Assembly: GCA_964638225.1 (NCBI GenBank)
Contig: CAZWYL010000008.1
Location: 1-34,755, forward strand
Direction: 5' to 3'
DNA from: WJKK01 sp964638225
GTDB lineage: Bacteria > Patescibacteriota > WWE3 > UBA101185 > UBA10185
DNA length: 34,755 bases
Part shown: positions 8,318-15,997 of the stretch, in pieces
Numbering within the stretch: the stretch's first letter is position 1
How the letters are laid out: each line of letters begins with the position of its first letter
Position numbers and translations under genes: made by a program
The notes under the pieces: model-generated
Databases searched by the model: none
The model's input: the letters and a program-made list of their open reading frames with translations, nothing else
What the model was told of the DNA's origin: nothing

Positions 8318-8842
8318 ATGTGGAAAGCTGCCCTTAATTCAGGCTTTACATTCGTAGAGCTCTTGATAGTTTCTTCAATAATGATAGTACTGTCTGCCGC
8401 CAGTATACCCGGTTTTAGTTCTTACATAAGAGACCAAAATTTAAAGCAGTCAATGGAGCAAGTAAAGAGTGATCTAAGAACTGCACAGACTAGAGCATTA
8501 GCAGGTTCTATGTCATCGGGCGTAGATTTTTGGGGCATTGAATTTATCCACACGGGCGCTAGTTATAGTAATTTTACATACAACGAGTCATCTGGTTTTT
8601 TCGATACCTTAGGATCAAGCGATAGCCTTGCCGGTGACGTGGTTGTTTTGAATGGTAATAGAAAAATCCTTTTTGGAAAATTCACGGGGAATGCTTATTT
8701 TGAAGATGAAAATACTCTCTGTGATATAAATACTTGTAGAATCGTCATAGGTGAAAGTGGAGCTTCGGGGAATAACTGCTCTGCCATTTCAGTTAACGCT
8801 GCAGGGGGTATATTTAAAGATGAAGGTGTCACATGTCCTTAA
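8318..8842 (+). CDS. Minor pilin, GspH/FimT-like
   Basis: The protein has 174 residues. Leader MWKAALNSG is followed by F-T-F-V-E with Glu5, then LLIVSSIMIVLSAASIPGFSSYI. The downstream QSMEQVKSDLRTAQTRALAG matches the helix that follows the transmembrane segment in GspH/FimT proteins, which join the minor-pilin complex that primes filament assembly. It is the first of three overlapping or closely spaced minor pilin genes: its stop overlaps the next start by 10 nt. No good SD is seen. The family call rests on the N-terminal third only. Confidence 0.8.
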   Translation: MWKAALNSGFTFVELLIVSSIMIVLSAASIPGFSSYIRDQNLKQSMEQVKSDLRTAQTRALAGSMSSGVDFWGIEFIHTGASYSNFTYNESSGFFDTLGSSDSLAGDVVVLNGNRKILFGKFTGNAYFEDENTLCDINTCRIVIGESGASGNNCSAISVNAAGGIFKDEGVTCP

Positions 8843-9363
8843 TTATTTATAAAATCAAAAGAACTTTCAAGCCCCGCTCAACGGATTCTGGCCCAGATCA
8901 AGCTGGTATTGGTTTGGTAGAGATAATCATTTCTCTGGGAGTGGCTATGGTTATAGTTACTTCTATGGTGTCACTTGCAATTTTTACGCTCAGAACTTCC
9001 AATGAGAGTGAGAACTTGATGAAAGGTAGCAGAATGGTAAATCAGCATATGGAGAGAATACGAGCTTTTAGAGATGAATATAGCACCTGGTCGGACTTTT
9101 ATAATTTATTAACCGGCGTAAGCTGTTCAGAAAACTGTACGGGTACTTCTTGTTTTGTGGATGATAGCATTATTTTTGATCGTTCAAGCAGCCCCCCGGG
9201 CTTTGACGGAATAACCACTTGTTTTTATGTCGAAGAGGTAGAAGACTCCCCCGGCGTAATAGACAGAACAAAATTGGATGTGATAGTTGTTGCCACTTGG
9301 ATGTCTGGTGATGAGAGAAAGTTTACTCATAGTTACTCACGTTTATCAAATTGGCAGAGGTAA
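8833..9363 (+). CDS. Minor pilin, PilV/GspI-like
   Basis: The protein has 176 residues. A long leader (about 25 residues, ending DQAG) precedes I-G-L-V-E, with Glu5 and Ile instead of Phe at +1, as is common in PilV/GspI. The helix IIISLGVAMVIVTSMVSLAIF is followed by a SRMVNQHMERIRAFRDE stretch, the usual A..a.E..R..R continuation of this class. It has four Cys around residues 97-116 and a WSD/TW-rich middle. It overlaps the previous gene by 10 nt, so the two are translationally coupled. It is likely part of the tip or priming complex with the genes at 5634, 8318 and 9371. Confidence 0.8.
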   Translation: MSLIIYKIKRTFKPRSTDSGPDQAGIGLVEIIISLGVAMVIVTSMVSLAIFTLRTSNESENLMKGSRMVNQHMERIRAFRDEYSTWSDFYNLLTGVSCSENCTGTSCFVDDSIIFDRSSSPPGFDGITTCFYVEEVEDSPGVIDRTKLDVIVVATWMSGDERKFTHSYSRLSNWQR

Positions 9364-9370
9364 TTCTAAA

Positions 9371-9952
9371 ATGAAAATGTTTATGTGTAGAAAAAGTAAA
9401 ATAGCCGCCAAGATGGAAGAAGAGATGGAAAATAATAAAGGCTTTACCTTGATAGAACTTTTACTCTCCGTGGCTCTTCTGGCTTTGGTTATAGGTATGT
9501 CTACGGATATAATAATGACATTGGTTCGCACTAACACTAAGACACAGGTGGTTAATGAGGTGGAGCAAGTAACAAACTTTCTGTCCTTGAAGCTTCAGAA
9601 CGATATTAAAAATTCTCTCTTTGCAGAGATCTCGCCAGGAGGAACAATCCTTACTTTAACAAAAGTGAATGGGGATGAGATTATCTACACAGTTGATTCT
9701 GCCACTGGTCAGATTACCTGGAATTTGACAGGTTCCGGTTTGGGAGATCTACGCCTGACCGATGTTGATGGAAATAAAGGAGTTATGGTTTCTTGTATTT
9801 CGGGGAGTCAATGTTTTGAGATAGAGGGCGGCGGTCACCTTCCCACAAGAGTGAAGACTAATTTAGAGTTTTCTCAGAGAAATCTCGCGGGAACCATTTT
9901 TGATTCCAGCGTCTACTTAGACGATACTTTTACACTTAGAGGTAGTTATTAA
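9371..9952 (+). CDS. Minor pilin, PilW/GspJ-like
   Basis: The protein has 193 residues from ATG 9371. An upstream in-frame start would overlap the previous gene by 77 nt and lengthen an already long leader, so 9371 is preferred; AGAGG lies 10 nt upstream, in the end of the previous gene. The leader ends in NNKG, followed by F-T-L-I-E with Glu5 and helix LLLSVALLALVIGMSTDIIM. The stretch TLVRTNTKTQVVNEVEQVTNFLSLKLQNDIKNS matches the PilW/GspJ helix. The C-terminal half is beta-rich, with two Cys. It completes an H-I-J-K-like set of minor pilins in this locus. Confidence 0.82.
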   Translation: MKMFMCRKSKIAAKMEEEMENNKGFTLIELLLSVALLALVIGMSTDIIMTLVRTNTKTQVVNEVEQVTNFLSLKLQNDIKNSLFAEISPGGTILTLTKVNGDEIIYTVDSATGQITWNLTGSGLGDLRLTDVDGNKGVMVSCISGSQCFEIEGGGHLPTRVKTNLEFSQRNLAGTIFDSSVYLDDTFTLRGSY

Positions 9953-9964
9953 TATTTTTGGTTA

Positions 9965-9993
9965 TTGATTATGTTACTCATTAGCTTTATTAT
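9965..9993 (+). promoter_or_regulatory. Promoter, TTGATT-17-TATTAT, leaderless type
   Basis: TTGATT (9965-9970) and TATTAT (9988-9993) are 17 nt apart. The ATG of pilM at 10000 follows the -10 box by 6 nt, with no SD. Confidence 0.5.
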
Positions 9994-9999
9994 ATAAAT

Positions 10000-11040
10000 A
10001 TGTCTGCCCTTGGACTTCATCTTAAGCCAAATGGTTTTGCTGCCGTTGAGGTAGAAACTAAGAAATCTAAAGAACCGGTTAAACCTTCCCTAATAAGATG
10101 GGCTTACCACCAGATTCCTAATTTCATTTTGGATTTGGAAGACTCAGAGTCTTTATCGCACTACACAAAGATTCTAAAAGAGTTTATTTTTAATCATGAT
10201 TTTGAGTCCAGGGAAATAATTACTAATCTTCCACAAGATCAGGTGTTCATTCGTACCATAAAGGTTCCTACTATGAAGGAAAAGGAACTAAATAATTTTA
10301 TTAAATATGAATCCGAACAATACATTCCCCTACCCTTAGAGGAAGTTACCCTCGGATATGATGTAATGGATCTTGATTTGGCGGAGGAGGACAAGCTAAG
10401 TGTTTTACTGGTAGCCGCAAAAAGAGATACTGTGGAGAAATATATTTCTATAGTCAAAGAAGCTAATTTAGTCCCGCGAGCTTTGGAACCCGAGTCTCTA
10501 TCCATGACTCGCTCTTTGGCAGGAGATGCTTCTGCAGATTATGCAGAGCTAATTGTTCAAATCGGTCTAAAAGAGACCCTGATAATTTTGGCTTACAAAG
10601 GATTTGTAATTTTAACTCGTAACATACCTTTAGGTGACATCTCTTTAACTAAGGGTCTTTCACAGGCACTTGATATAAATATGAGTAAGGCTTATGAATA
10701 TAAACAGGCTTATGGTCTGGATAAAGAAAAGGTTGACGGAAAGGTTTATGATATTATACAACCTTTATTTGATCGTCTTATTTCAGAAATAAAGAGAACA
10801 AGAGTATTTTTTACTAAACAGAATCCAGATGTTAGAATAAATAAGATTATTGTTTCTGGACAAGCTGCCCTGATGCCTGGTTTACTTTTATACATGGTAA
10901 AAAATTTTGATGTAGAGGTGGAACTGGCCGATCCGTGGATTAATCTAAACTTTGATTCTTTAGAGTCCTCCAAAGATAAAATCCAAGATATGGGGCCCGT
11001 ATTCCCTGTTCCTGTGGGACTTGCATTGAAAGTAAAATAA
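10000..11040 (+). CDS. pilM: Type IV pilus assembly protein PilM (actin-like ATPase)
   Basis: The protein has 346 residues, the usual length for PilM. PilM is a cytoplasmic actin-fold ATPase that binds the N-terminal tail of PilN and links the pilus motor to the membrane platform. The sequence has the family pattern: an N-terminal strand-turn GLHLKPNGFAAVEV, the characteristic LPQDQVFIRTIKVPTMKEKELNNFIKYESEQYIPLPLEEV (residues of about 75-113), then a PESLSMTRSL stretch, LILVGLKETLIILAYKG-like actin core strands, and a C-terminal ISGQAALMPGL-type nucleotide-fold loop. It is followed 2 nt later by pilN. Confidence 0.93.
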   Translation: MSALGLHLKPNGFAAVEVETKKSKEPVKPSLIRWAYHQIPNFILDLEDSESLSHYTKILKEFIFNHDFESREIITNLPQDQVFIRTIKVPTMKEKELNNFIKYESEQYIPLPLEEVTLGYDVMDLDLAEEDKLSVLLVAAKRDTVEKYISIVKEANLVPRALEPESLSMTRSLAGDASADYAELIVQIGLKETLIILAYKGFVILTRNIPLGDISLTKGLSQALDINMSKAYEYKQAYGLDKEKVDGKVYDIIQPLFDRLISEIKRTRVFFTKQNPDVRINKIIVSGQAALMPGLLLYMVKNFDVEVELADPWINLNFDSLESSKDKIQDMGPVFPVPVGLALKVK

Positions 11041-11042
11041 AA

Positions 11043-11609
11043 ATGAGTAACCTTAATTTGTTAACACAAGAAGAAAAGACAGAACAGCTTAAAGTTAAGG
11101 CGGTTAAGATGAGCACTATTTTTACCTTAGTTCTACTTGCTTTGACAGCTGTAATAAGTGGTTATTTTTATCTCAGAGCCACTAATTTAAGGAATCAGTT
11201 GCGAGACGCTGAGCAAAGAGTTTCAAGTGCACGAAGCAACATAGAATCAATGAAGTCTGTGGAGATCTATGCACGAAACCTTTATAAGAAGTATCTAGTC
11301 CTTGTTGATATATTTGATGAAAAAGCATATTATTCAGAGTTTATGACTTCTTATAATTCTAGAATCCCTTCTGGGGTAGTTGTGGGTCAGTTTTCTTTTA
11401 ACAGGGGCGATGAGCTTTCTTTGAGGGGGGAAGCTTCTAACTATCTTTTAATCTCAGATTTTTTGGCTAATTTAAATGACGACTCTGTAGATAAAGTATT
11501 TGAAGATGCGTATCTTAATTCTGCCAAGCTCAATCCCGGCTCTTCCACTGTAGATTTTGATATTGTAGCTATTTACGATAGCGAGGTACTAAAACATGGA
11601 ATTAGGTAA
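11043..11609 (+). CDS. pilN: Type IV pilus assembly protein PilN
   Basis: The protein has 188 residues. The N-terminal SNLNLLTQEEK is the PilM-binding motif (family consensus xINLLP). A single membrane span lies at about residues 24-45, followed by a coiled-coil (RNQLRDAEQRVSSARSNIESM) and an extracytoplasmic ferredoxin-like domain ending FDIVAIYD. It starts 2 nt after pilM stops and overlaps pilO by 14 nt, the conserved M-N-O order. The topology matches the family: short cytoplasmic tail, one span, outside domain that pairs with PilO. Confidence 0.88.
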   Translation: MSNLNLLTQEEKTEQLKVKAVKMSTIFTLVLLALTAVISGYFYLRATNLRNQLRDAEQRVSSARSNIESMKSVEIYARNLYKKYLVLVDIFDEKAYYSEFMTSYNSRIPSGVVVGQFSFNRGDELSLRGEASNYLLISDFLANLNDDSVDKVFEDAYLNSAKLNPGSSTVDFDIVAIYDSEVLKHGIR

Positions 11610-12495
11610 AGACCTGAGTGAATTGAATGTAAAGGATTTTGATGTTAGGGAAGCTGACTTAAGTGGTATAAAAGACTTTTTCTTAAACTTTTTAATTCCG
11701 CTGGTTGCTTTGGGGATTGTGGGGGGTTTGGCGGCGTTGGTTCTTTACCCCTCTTTTCAAGAAGCCCCCGAATTGGAGAGCAAGCTTGCTCAACAACAGG
11801 CTCTTGCAGCACGTCTAGAGGATAAAGTAGCGACTTTGGAGGTGTTGGTTGATCTTGAATATGAAGCCGAAGAAGATTTTGATTTAATAAATAAAGCGTT
11901 GGTTTCCGAACCGAGGGTTCCGAGATTGCTAGCACAAATTGATCGAATGGCCACTGATTCTGGTTTTGAGGTTAACGATCTAGGTTATAGCAGGGGCGGT
12001 GCTTCTATGGAAGATGCTGGTTACGAAAGCGTTGTAGTATCTTTAGGTGTTGAAGGTGAGGTTGAAAATCTAGAGGAATTTTTATTAAAGGCAGAAGAGG
12101 CCTCCCGGATAGTTTTGGTTGACGATTTTGATTTTAGCAAAAGGAATAGAGAGGGAGAAGAAGGTCTATCTATAAGGTTTAAGTTGATCTCTCCATATTT
12201 AGATGTTCAATCAGATGCAGTGACGGATGAAAGTATAGATCTTGACCTTTCTGATCCTGATTTTAAGGCTCTTTCCCGAGAACTTAAATCATTGGAGTAC
12301 TATGAAATCTCTCCGGAAGACTATATAACTGATATCGAAGAAGAGGAGGAAGCCGACGAAGTTGAAGAAGAGAGAGGGGGCCCTTTTACCGGAGGGGCCT
12401 ATTCTGACACTGACGAAAAAAGTGAGGAGGGGGGAGAAGCAGAGGACGAGCCAGATCTCTTTGAGCCTGGATCGGGGGGAATATTTGACGAGTAA
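11596..12495 (+). CDS. pilO: Type IV pilus assembly protein PilO with acidic C-terminal tail
   Basis: The protein has 299 residues. A cytoplasmic N-terminus is followed by one membrane span (about 27-48), a coiled-coil (ELESKLAQQQALAARLEDKVATLE) and a PilO-type ferredoxin-like domain. It overlaps pilN by 14 nt. Beyond about residue 230 is an unusual tail of mostly Glu/Asp with Gly-rich pieces, ending SGGIFDE. PilO proteins are normally near 200 residues, so the tail is an addition. PilP and PilQ, which connect PilNO to an outer-membrane secretin, do not follow here; a pilin gene does. This suits a cell without an outer membrane. Confidence 0.85.
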   Translation: MELGKDLSELNVKDFDVREADLSGIKDFFLNFLIPLVALGIVGGLAALVLYPSFQEAPELESKLAQQQALAARLEDKVATLEVLVDLEYEAEEDFDLINKALVSEPRVPRLLAQIDRMATDSGFEVNDLGYSRGGASMEDAGYESVVVSLGVEGEVENLEEFLLKAEEASRIVLVDDFDFSKRNREGEEGLSIRFKLISPYLDVQSDAVTDESIDLDLSDPDFKALSRELKSLEYYEISPEDYITDIEEEEEADEVEEERGGPFTGGAYSDTDEKSEEGGEAEDEPDLFEPGSGGIFDE

Positions 12496-12535
12496 TGGAA
12501 GTAAAAAAGTGTTTTAATTTTAAAGGAGGAATTAA

Positions 12536-12997
12536 ATGAAAAATAAGTTTAAGGAGACAAAACTATTATTAAATAAGGGATTTACATTAATTGAGCTTGT
12601 TATAGTTATAGCAATCATTGGGATTTTGGGCACGGTTGTTATTTCCGTTATTGATCCGCAGGCCTCAACTGACAGAGCTAGAGATACTTTAAGGATAGAA
12701 AACATTAGGAAGATCGTGGATGCGGTTGAAGCTTATAACAGTTTAGAGGGAGGTTATCCTACCACGGTCCCTGATGATCTGGAAGATTCAAACTATATAT
12801 CTAGTTGGCCCGATGACGAACCTTTACCGGGCGACCGTTACAATTATACTTACAGTACTGTAGGCGGAGATCCTTCTTTTGTCGTGACAACCGAGGCCTC
12901 CAACGGCGATGAGTTTCGCTACTCGTCGATAGATAGTGGTGGGGATCCGGGCGGGCGTATTCTTAGATGCAGTGGCGGTACTTGTAACCCACTATAA
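12536..12997 (+). CDS. Type IV major-type pilin
   Basis: The protein has 153 residues. A basic 15-residue leader (MKNKFKETKLLLNKG) is followed by F-T-L-I-E with Glu5, helix LVIVIAIIGILGTVVISVIDP, and TDRARDTLRIENIRKIVDAVEAYNSLEGGYP, the GspG/PilA-like region. Start choice is certain: AAAGGAGG (12522-12529) lies 6 nt before the ATG, one of the best SDs in the window. This suggests high expression and a main structural subunit. The C-terminal part is short and Asp/Gly-rich, with two Cys close to the end. The stop is 1 nt from the end of convergent trmD, with no terminator between. Confidence 0.9.
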   Translation: MKNKFKETKLLLNKGFTLIELVIVIAIIGILGTVVISVIDPQASTDRARDTLRIENIRKIVDAVEAYNSLEGGYPTTVPDDLEDSNYISSWPDDEPLPGDRYNYTYSTVGGDPSFVVTTEASNGDEFRYSSIDSGGDPGGRILRCSGGTCNPL

Positions 12998-12998
12998 T

Positions 12999-13706
12999 CT
13001 AGTTATTTGACTCAGGGATAGGTTTTCTGCTCTCTTCCCTCCATTTTTGGATTTCTGCATGGTTTCCGGAAAGCAGGACATTAGGAACTTCAAGTTCTTT
13101 AAATTTTTGAGGTCTGGTGTATTGTGGATACTCTACTCCCCTTTCCATTTCTTTGCTAAAGGATTCAATTTTTGTAGCTTTATCTTTCTTTATAACTTCC
13201 GGTAATAATCTTGTAATAGATTCTATAATTGCAAGAGCTGGAATTTCTCCTCCGGACAAAACAAAATTTCCTAGTGAAATTACCTCTGTTGCCAGATGAT
13301 CTTTTATACGCGCATCTAAACCTTCGTATCTACCACAGATAAAGGTAATGGTAGACTTTTTACTTAGGTCTCTTGCTTTATGTTGTTTAAACACTATGCC
13401 AGAGGGTGACAAAGCTACTATTGAATTCTCCGGATTTTCTTGAACTTTTTTAAGTTTTTTTATCCCACCGGAAAAATTATAGATATGTTCTAAGGCTTTC
13501 CAAACGGGCTCTATTCTTAGTAGCATTCCTACTCCCCCACCATAAGGGCGGCTGTCTACAGTACCTCGTCTATCAATTGCAAAATCTTTCAAATCTACTA
13601 AATTTATTTTTATTTTTTGCTTTTCCACTGCTCTTGAAAGTGGTAGATGATTTAAAAATGGATCAAAGAGTTCCGGGAATAATGTGATTATGTTTACTGT
13701 TAACAT
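12999..13706 (-). CDS. trmD: tRNA (guanine-N1-)-methyltransferase TrmD
   Basis: The protein has 235 residues, normal length. TrmD methylates G37 of tRNAs that read codons starting with C or with purine-rich stacks, using S-adenosylmethionine bound in a trefoil knot. Visible signatures are the N-terminal IITLFPELFDPFL, DSRPYGGGVGMLLR, the knot elements ICGRYEGLDARI and SLGNFVLSGGEIPALAIIES, and the C-terminal YTRPQKFKELEVPNVLLSGNHAEI. The usual rpsP-khpA-rimM-trmD-rplS order is broken: no rimM or rplS is seen, and a terminator separates trmD from khpA. It has its own -10 box 6 nt before the ATG. It is convergent with the major-type pilin gene. Confidence 0.97.
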   Translation of the reverse strand: MLTVNIITLFPELFDPFLNHLPLSRAVEKQKIKINLVDLKDFAIDRRGTVDSRPYGGGVGMLLRIEPVWKALEHIYNFSGGIKKLKKVQENPENSIVALSPSGIVFKQHKARDLSKKSTITFICGRYEGLDARIKDHLATEVISLGNFVLSGGEIPALAIIESITRLLPEVIKKDKATKIESFSKEMERGVEYPQYTRPQKFKELEVPNVLLSGNHAEIQKWREESRKPIPESNN

Positions 13707-13712
13707 GTTTTT

Positions 13713-13718
13713 AGTATA
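13713..13718 (-). promoter_or_regulatory. -10 box TATACT, 6 nt before the trmD start
   Basis: On the - strand TATACT is followed by AAAAAC and then ATG (13706). There is no clear -35 at 16-18 nt and no SD. The spacing is the same as at other first genes here, pointing to a leaderless trmD transcript. Confidence 0.45.
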
Positions 13719-13798
13719 CAGAGTTTAAATTTATATTAATTTTGCCTTTAGGTAGAATTCTGATTTTGTTCTACGTACAAAGGATATTTTAAGCACGA

Positions 13799-13824
13799 AA
13801 AAACCCCGCCAAAGCGGGGTTTTT
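13799..13824 (-). terminator. Intrinsic terminator of the rpmF-khpA operon (possibly bidirectional)
   Basis: An 11-bp perfect stem, AAAAACCCCGC/GCGGGGTTTTT, encloses a 4-nt loop (CAAA). Both strands carry a T-run, so it could work both ways. It lies between khpA and trmD on the - strand and would end the ribosomal-protein operon. Confidence 0.88.
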
Positions 13825-13870
13825 CCTATTATTAATCTAACTTTACTTCTAGAGTACCTTAAAGTATAGT

Positions 13871-14275
13871 TTACTCTTCGGATTCTTCAGAATCTTCTTC
13901 TACTTCAGTCTCTTCGGTCATGTTCATAAGCTCTTCTGCCATCTCATTGACCTCAGTTTCTACTTCGCTTACAACATCTTCTGTAGTTTCTTTTACTTCT
14001 TCAGTAACTTTTTCTACAGCGTCTTCTTCCTCTCCTCTGTCGGGTTCCAAGAGTTCGACGTCTACTTTAACGTTTGCCTTGATAGCCTTGGCTTTTGCTA
14101 ATTCGCGGACACTTCTTATGGTGCGTCCGTTCCTTCCAATTACAAGACCCATATCATCAGGATGAACTGTTATTTCTTCCTTTATATAGGTGTCATCCAG
14201 TTGTTTTTCAACAACCTCCACATCCTCAGGATGCTTAGCAATACTTTCTACTAGATATTGAATAAAATCTTTCAT
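13871..14275 (-). CDS. khpA: KH-domain RNA-binding protein KhpA with acidic tail
   Basis: The protein has 134 residues. Residues of about 1-78 are a single KH domain with the RNA-binding loop G47-R-N-G50 inside LVIGRNGRTIRSVREL, as in KhpA (YlqC) proteins, which are normally about 75-80 residues. The remaining roughly 55 residues are a low-complexity tail of mostly Glu, Thr and Val (EEL, TEE, VEEDSEESEE), not part of the family. It follows rpsP with a TAATG stop-start overlap, the neighbourhood seen in many bacteria. It probably binds RNA, often as a partner of KhpB, though no khpB is seen here. The role of the tail is unknown; it may modulate nucleic-acid binding. Confidence 0.9.
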   Translation of the reverse strand: MKDFIQYLVESIAKHPEDVEVVEKQLDDTYIKEEITVHPDDMGLVIGRNGRTIRSVRELAKAKAIKANVKVDVELLEPDRGEEEDAVEKVTEEVKETTEDVVSEVETEVNEMAEELMNMTEETEVEEDSEESEE

Positions 14276-14607
14276 TATTTATTCTCCTCTCTTTCCTTTT
14301 CTTGAGTTTCTGCCTCTTCCGTCCTTTCTTCAGAAGCTTCCTTCTCTTGATTAGGATTATAAACTTTATATTCGTAAGTACCCTTAATCAATTTCTCTAC
14401 TGCTTCTGTAGAGAGGGCACCTTTATTTTTCCATTCTTGATATTTTTCCTTATCTATCTCGTAAGAATCAGGATCTTCAGAAGGGTTAAAATAACCCAGA
14501 ACATCCAGATATTTACCTGTTCTTTTTGTTCGTGTATCTGCAGCTACGATTTTATACGCAGGTGCGTTCTTCTTTCCAATTCTTGCTAGTCTTATTGTTA
14601 CTGACAT
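14275..14607 (-). CDS. rpsP: 30S ribosomal protein S16
   Basis: The protein has 110 residues. Its N-terminal MSVTIRLARIGKKNAPAYKI and the following VAADTRTKRTGKYLDVLGYFNP are the S16 signature, and the part to about residue 80 is the usual protein. The last roughly 30 residues (KEASEERTEEAETQEKEREENK) are a charged Glu/Lys/Arg tail longer than in model bacteria. It lies 11 nt downstream of rnc and overlaps khpA by 1 nt (TAATG). It is an early-binding protein of the small subunit. Confidence 0.97.
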   Translation of the reverse strand: MSVTIRLARIGKKNAPAYKIVAADTRTKRTGKYLDVLGYFNPSEDPDSYEIDKEKYQEWKNKGALSTEAVEKLIKGTYEYKVYNPNQEKEASEERTEEAETQEKEREENK

Positions 14608-14618
14608 ACGGAAGGATT

Positions 14619-15320
14619 TTAACAGACACTAGTGAGCTTGTCCAATGCATTTAAAGCTGCTTGCTGCTCTGCTTTTTGTTTGCTTGAACCTTCTCCTATG
14701 CCATATTCCTCTCTGGATAAATAAACCCCGACCTTAAAGCTTTTCTCGTGATCAGGACCCCATGAATCCAAAACTTTATACTGTGGTGTCACTCCCAAGA
14801 TATTTTGAGCCTCTTCTTGGAATTTAGATTTAGCATCTATGTATGATTCATTTTCTATAATTTGTCTTGCTTTGTATAAAAGTTCTCTCGTGACAAATTC
14901 ACGGCATTTTTCAATTCCTTCTTGTAGATAAATTGCACCCAACACCGCCTCGAAGGTGTTTGCTAAAATATATTCACTCTTTCGTCCTCCGTTTGCTTCT
15001 TCACCTTTCGATAGTAAAAGAAATTTACCAAAACCTAGTCTTAAAGCTTCTTTGCCAAGTGACTCTGTGCAGACTAAAGCCGCTCTGAAGTTAGTTAGAT
15101 CTCCTTCGGGATTTGAATAGTTTTTGTAAAGATATTCGGAGGATAGAAATTGCAAAACTGCGTCTCCCAGAAACTCAAGTCTTTCGTTTGAGGGGTTTTC
15201 GTACTTTGGGTGTTCATTTAGGTAGGATCGGTGGGTAAAAGCCGTAGTAAAGAGGCCCTCATCCTTTATTTTTGTTCCCAATATTTCAGATAATTTTTTG
15301 ATGTTTAGATATCTTTGCAT
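14619..15320 (-). CDS. rnc: Ribonuclease III
   Basis: The protein has 233 residues, normal length. It cleaves double-stranded RNA, including rRNA precursors. Residues of about 1-150 are the nuclease domain: the signature N46-E-R-L-E-F-L-G-D54 carries the metal-binding E47/D54, and the second active-site block is A120-N-T-F-E124, with catalytic Glu124 present but Asn at the place often held by Asp. Residues of about 160-230 are a double-stranded RNA-binding domain (SKFQEEAQNILGVTPQYKVL ... KQKAEQQAALNALDKL). It sits between the ACP-like gene and rpsP, 9 and 11 nt from its neighbours, so it is within the operon. The acp-rnc pairing is the arrangement also found in E. coli. Confidence 0.96.
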   Translation of the reverse strand: MQRYLNIKKLSEILGTKIKDEGLFTTAFTHRSYLNEHPKYENPSNERLEFLGDAVLQFLSSEYLYKNYSNPEGDLTNFRAALVCTESLGKEALRLGFGKFLLLSKGEEANGGRKSEYILANTFEAVLGAIYLQEGIEKCREFVTRELLYKARQIIENESYIDAKSKFQEEAQNILGVTPQYKVLDSWGPDHEKSFKVGVYLSREEYGIGEGSSKQKAEQQAALNALDKLTSVC

Positions 15321-15329
15321 AATTAGAAT

Positions 15330-15557
15330 TCATTCCAGCTCTTCAGTAAGCATATTTACCAACTCTTCAATAGTTTCTACATCTTTTTTATACTCAGAGA
15401 GGTCTATATCGTATTCTTTTTCCAATTCGGCGACTATTTCCAGGAATTCCAATTCTCCTATATTAAGGTCTTCCTGGATATACGCTGTTGGAACAATTTC
15501 TTCGTTAGTATGTCCGGTTTTTCTGGAGATTATTTCTTGCACTTTTTCAAGATACAT
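15330..15557 (-). CDS. Acyl carrier protein-like protein lacking the phosphopantetheine serine
   Basis: The protein has 75 residues from ATG 15557. This start follows AAGGAA and gives the normal ACP length; a longer reading from 15578 adds seven residues inside nusB. It has the ACP-fold pattern: MYLEKVQEII at the start, a D30-L31 turn, then helix II LEFLEIVAELEKEYDIDL and a final VETIEELVNML helix. In true ACPs the turn reads D-S-L with 4'-phosphopantetheine on Ser; here it is G34-E35-L36. No Ser is nearby, so it cannot be charged at that site. It overlaps nusB by 11 nt and precedes rnc by 9 nt, which is the acpP place. It is probably a structural remnant or repurposed ACP. Confidence 0.85.
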   Translation of the reverse strand: MYLEKVQEIISRKTGHTNEEIVPTAYIQEDLNIGELEFLEIVAELEKEYDIDLSEYKKDVETIEELVNMLTEELE

Positions 15558-15978
15558 ATTTTTCCTTTTCGTCTGCAATTGAACCTAGCACCCCATTTAC
15601 AAATCCGCTAGAAGTGTCATTGCCAAATTCTTTTGCAAGTTCAATTGCTTCATCAATAACCACTTTCTCCGGAGCCTTCCCTTTTATTATAAGTTCGTAT
15701 ATAGCCATTTCCAATATTACCAAATCTATTTTAAAAATTTTATCTAGGGGCCATTGGGGAGCATTTTCTTCAATAATGGGGTCTATTTTATCTTTGTTTT
15801 CTAAAGTTCCTTCTATTATGTCTTTTTCTAATTCCCTATCCCACTCTTCTTCTACTCCTTGTGTCTCTCTGGCTACCTCACGGCATTTTTTAAGGGTGTT
15901 CTCTTCTTGCATGACACAAAAGAGTGTGGAAAGCGCTATTTTCCTGGCCTGATGTCTCTTATCTTTTTTTGCTGGCAT
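15547..15978 (-). CDS. nusB: Transcription antitermination factor NusB
   Basis: The protein has 143 residues, normal length. NusB pairs with S10 (NusE) on boxA RNA and assists rRNA transcription. Visible family features are the N-terminal RHQARKIALSTLFC (consensus RR.aRe.alqaLy), RDIIEG-like ELEKDIIEGTLENKDKIDPIIEENAPQWPLDKIFKIDLVILEMAIYEL, and IDEAIELAKEFGNDTSSGFVNGVLGSI, which matches the conserved C-terminal N/S-rich helix. It stops with TGA, so that codon is a stop here. It lies 19 nt downstream of rpmF and overlaps the ACP-like gene. An independent promoter is not seen. Confidence 0.94.
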   Translation of the reverse strand: MPAKKDKRHQARKIALSTLFCVMQEENTLKKCREVARETQGVEEEWDRELEKDIIEGTLENKDKIDPIIEENAPQWPLDKIFKIDLVILEMAIYELIIKGKAPEKVVIDEAIELAKEFGNDTSSGFVNGVLGSIADEKEKYVS

Positions 15979-15997
15979 AGTAACAGTTTAATTCTAC

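Noticed and set aside
15330..15978. Recoded TGA (as in Gracilibacteria)
   Set aside because: nusB and the ACP-like gene both end at TGA at the expected length.
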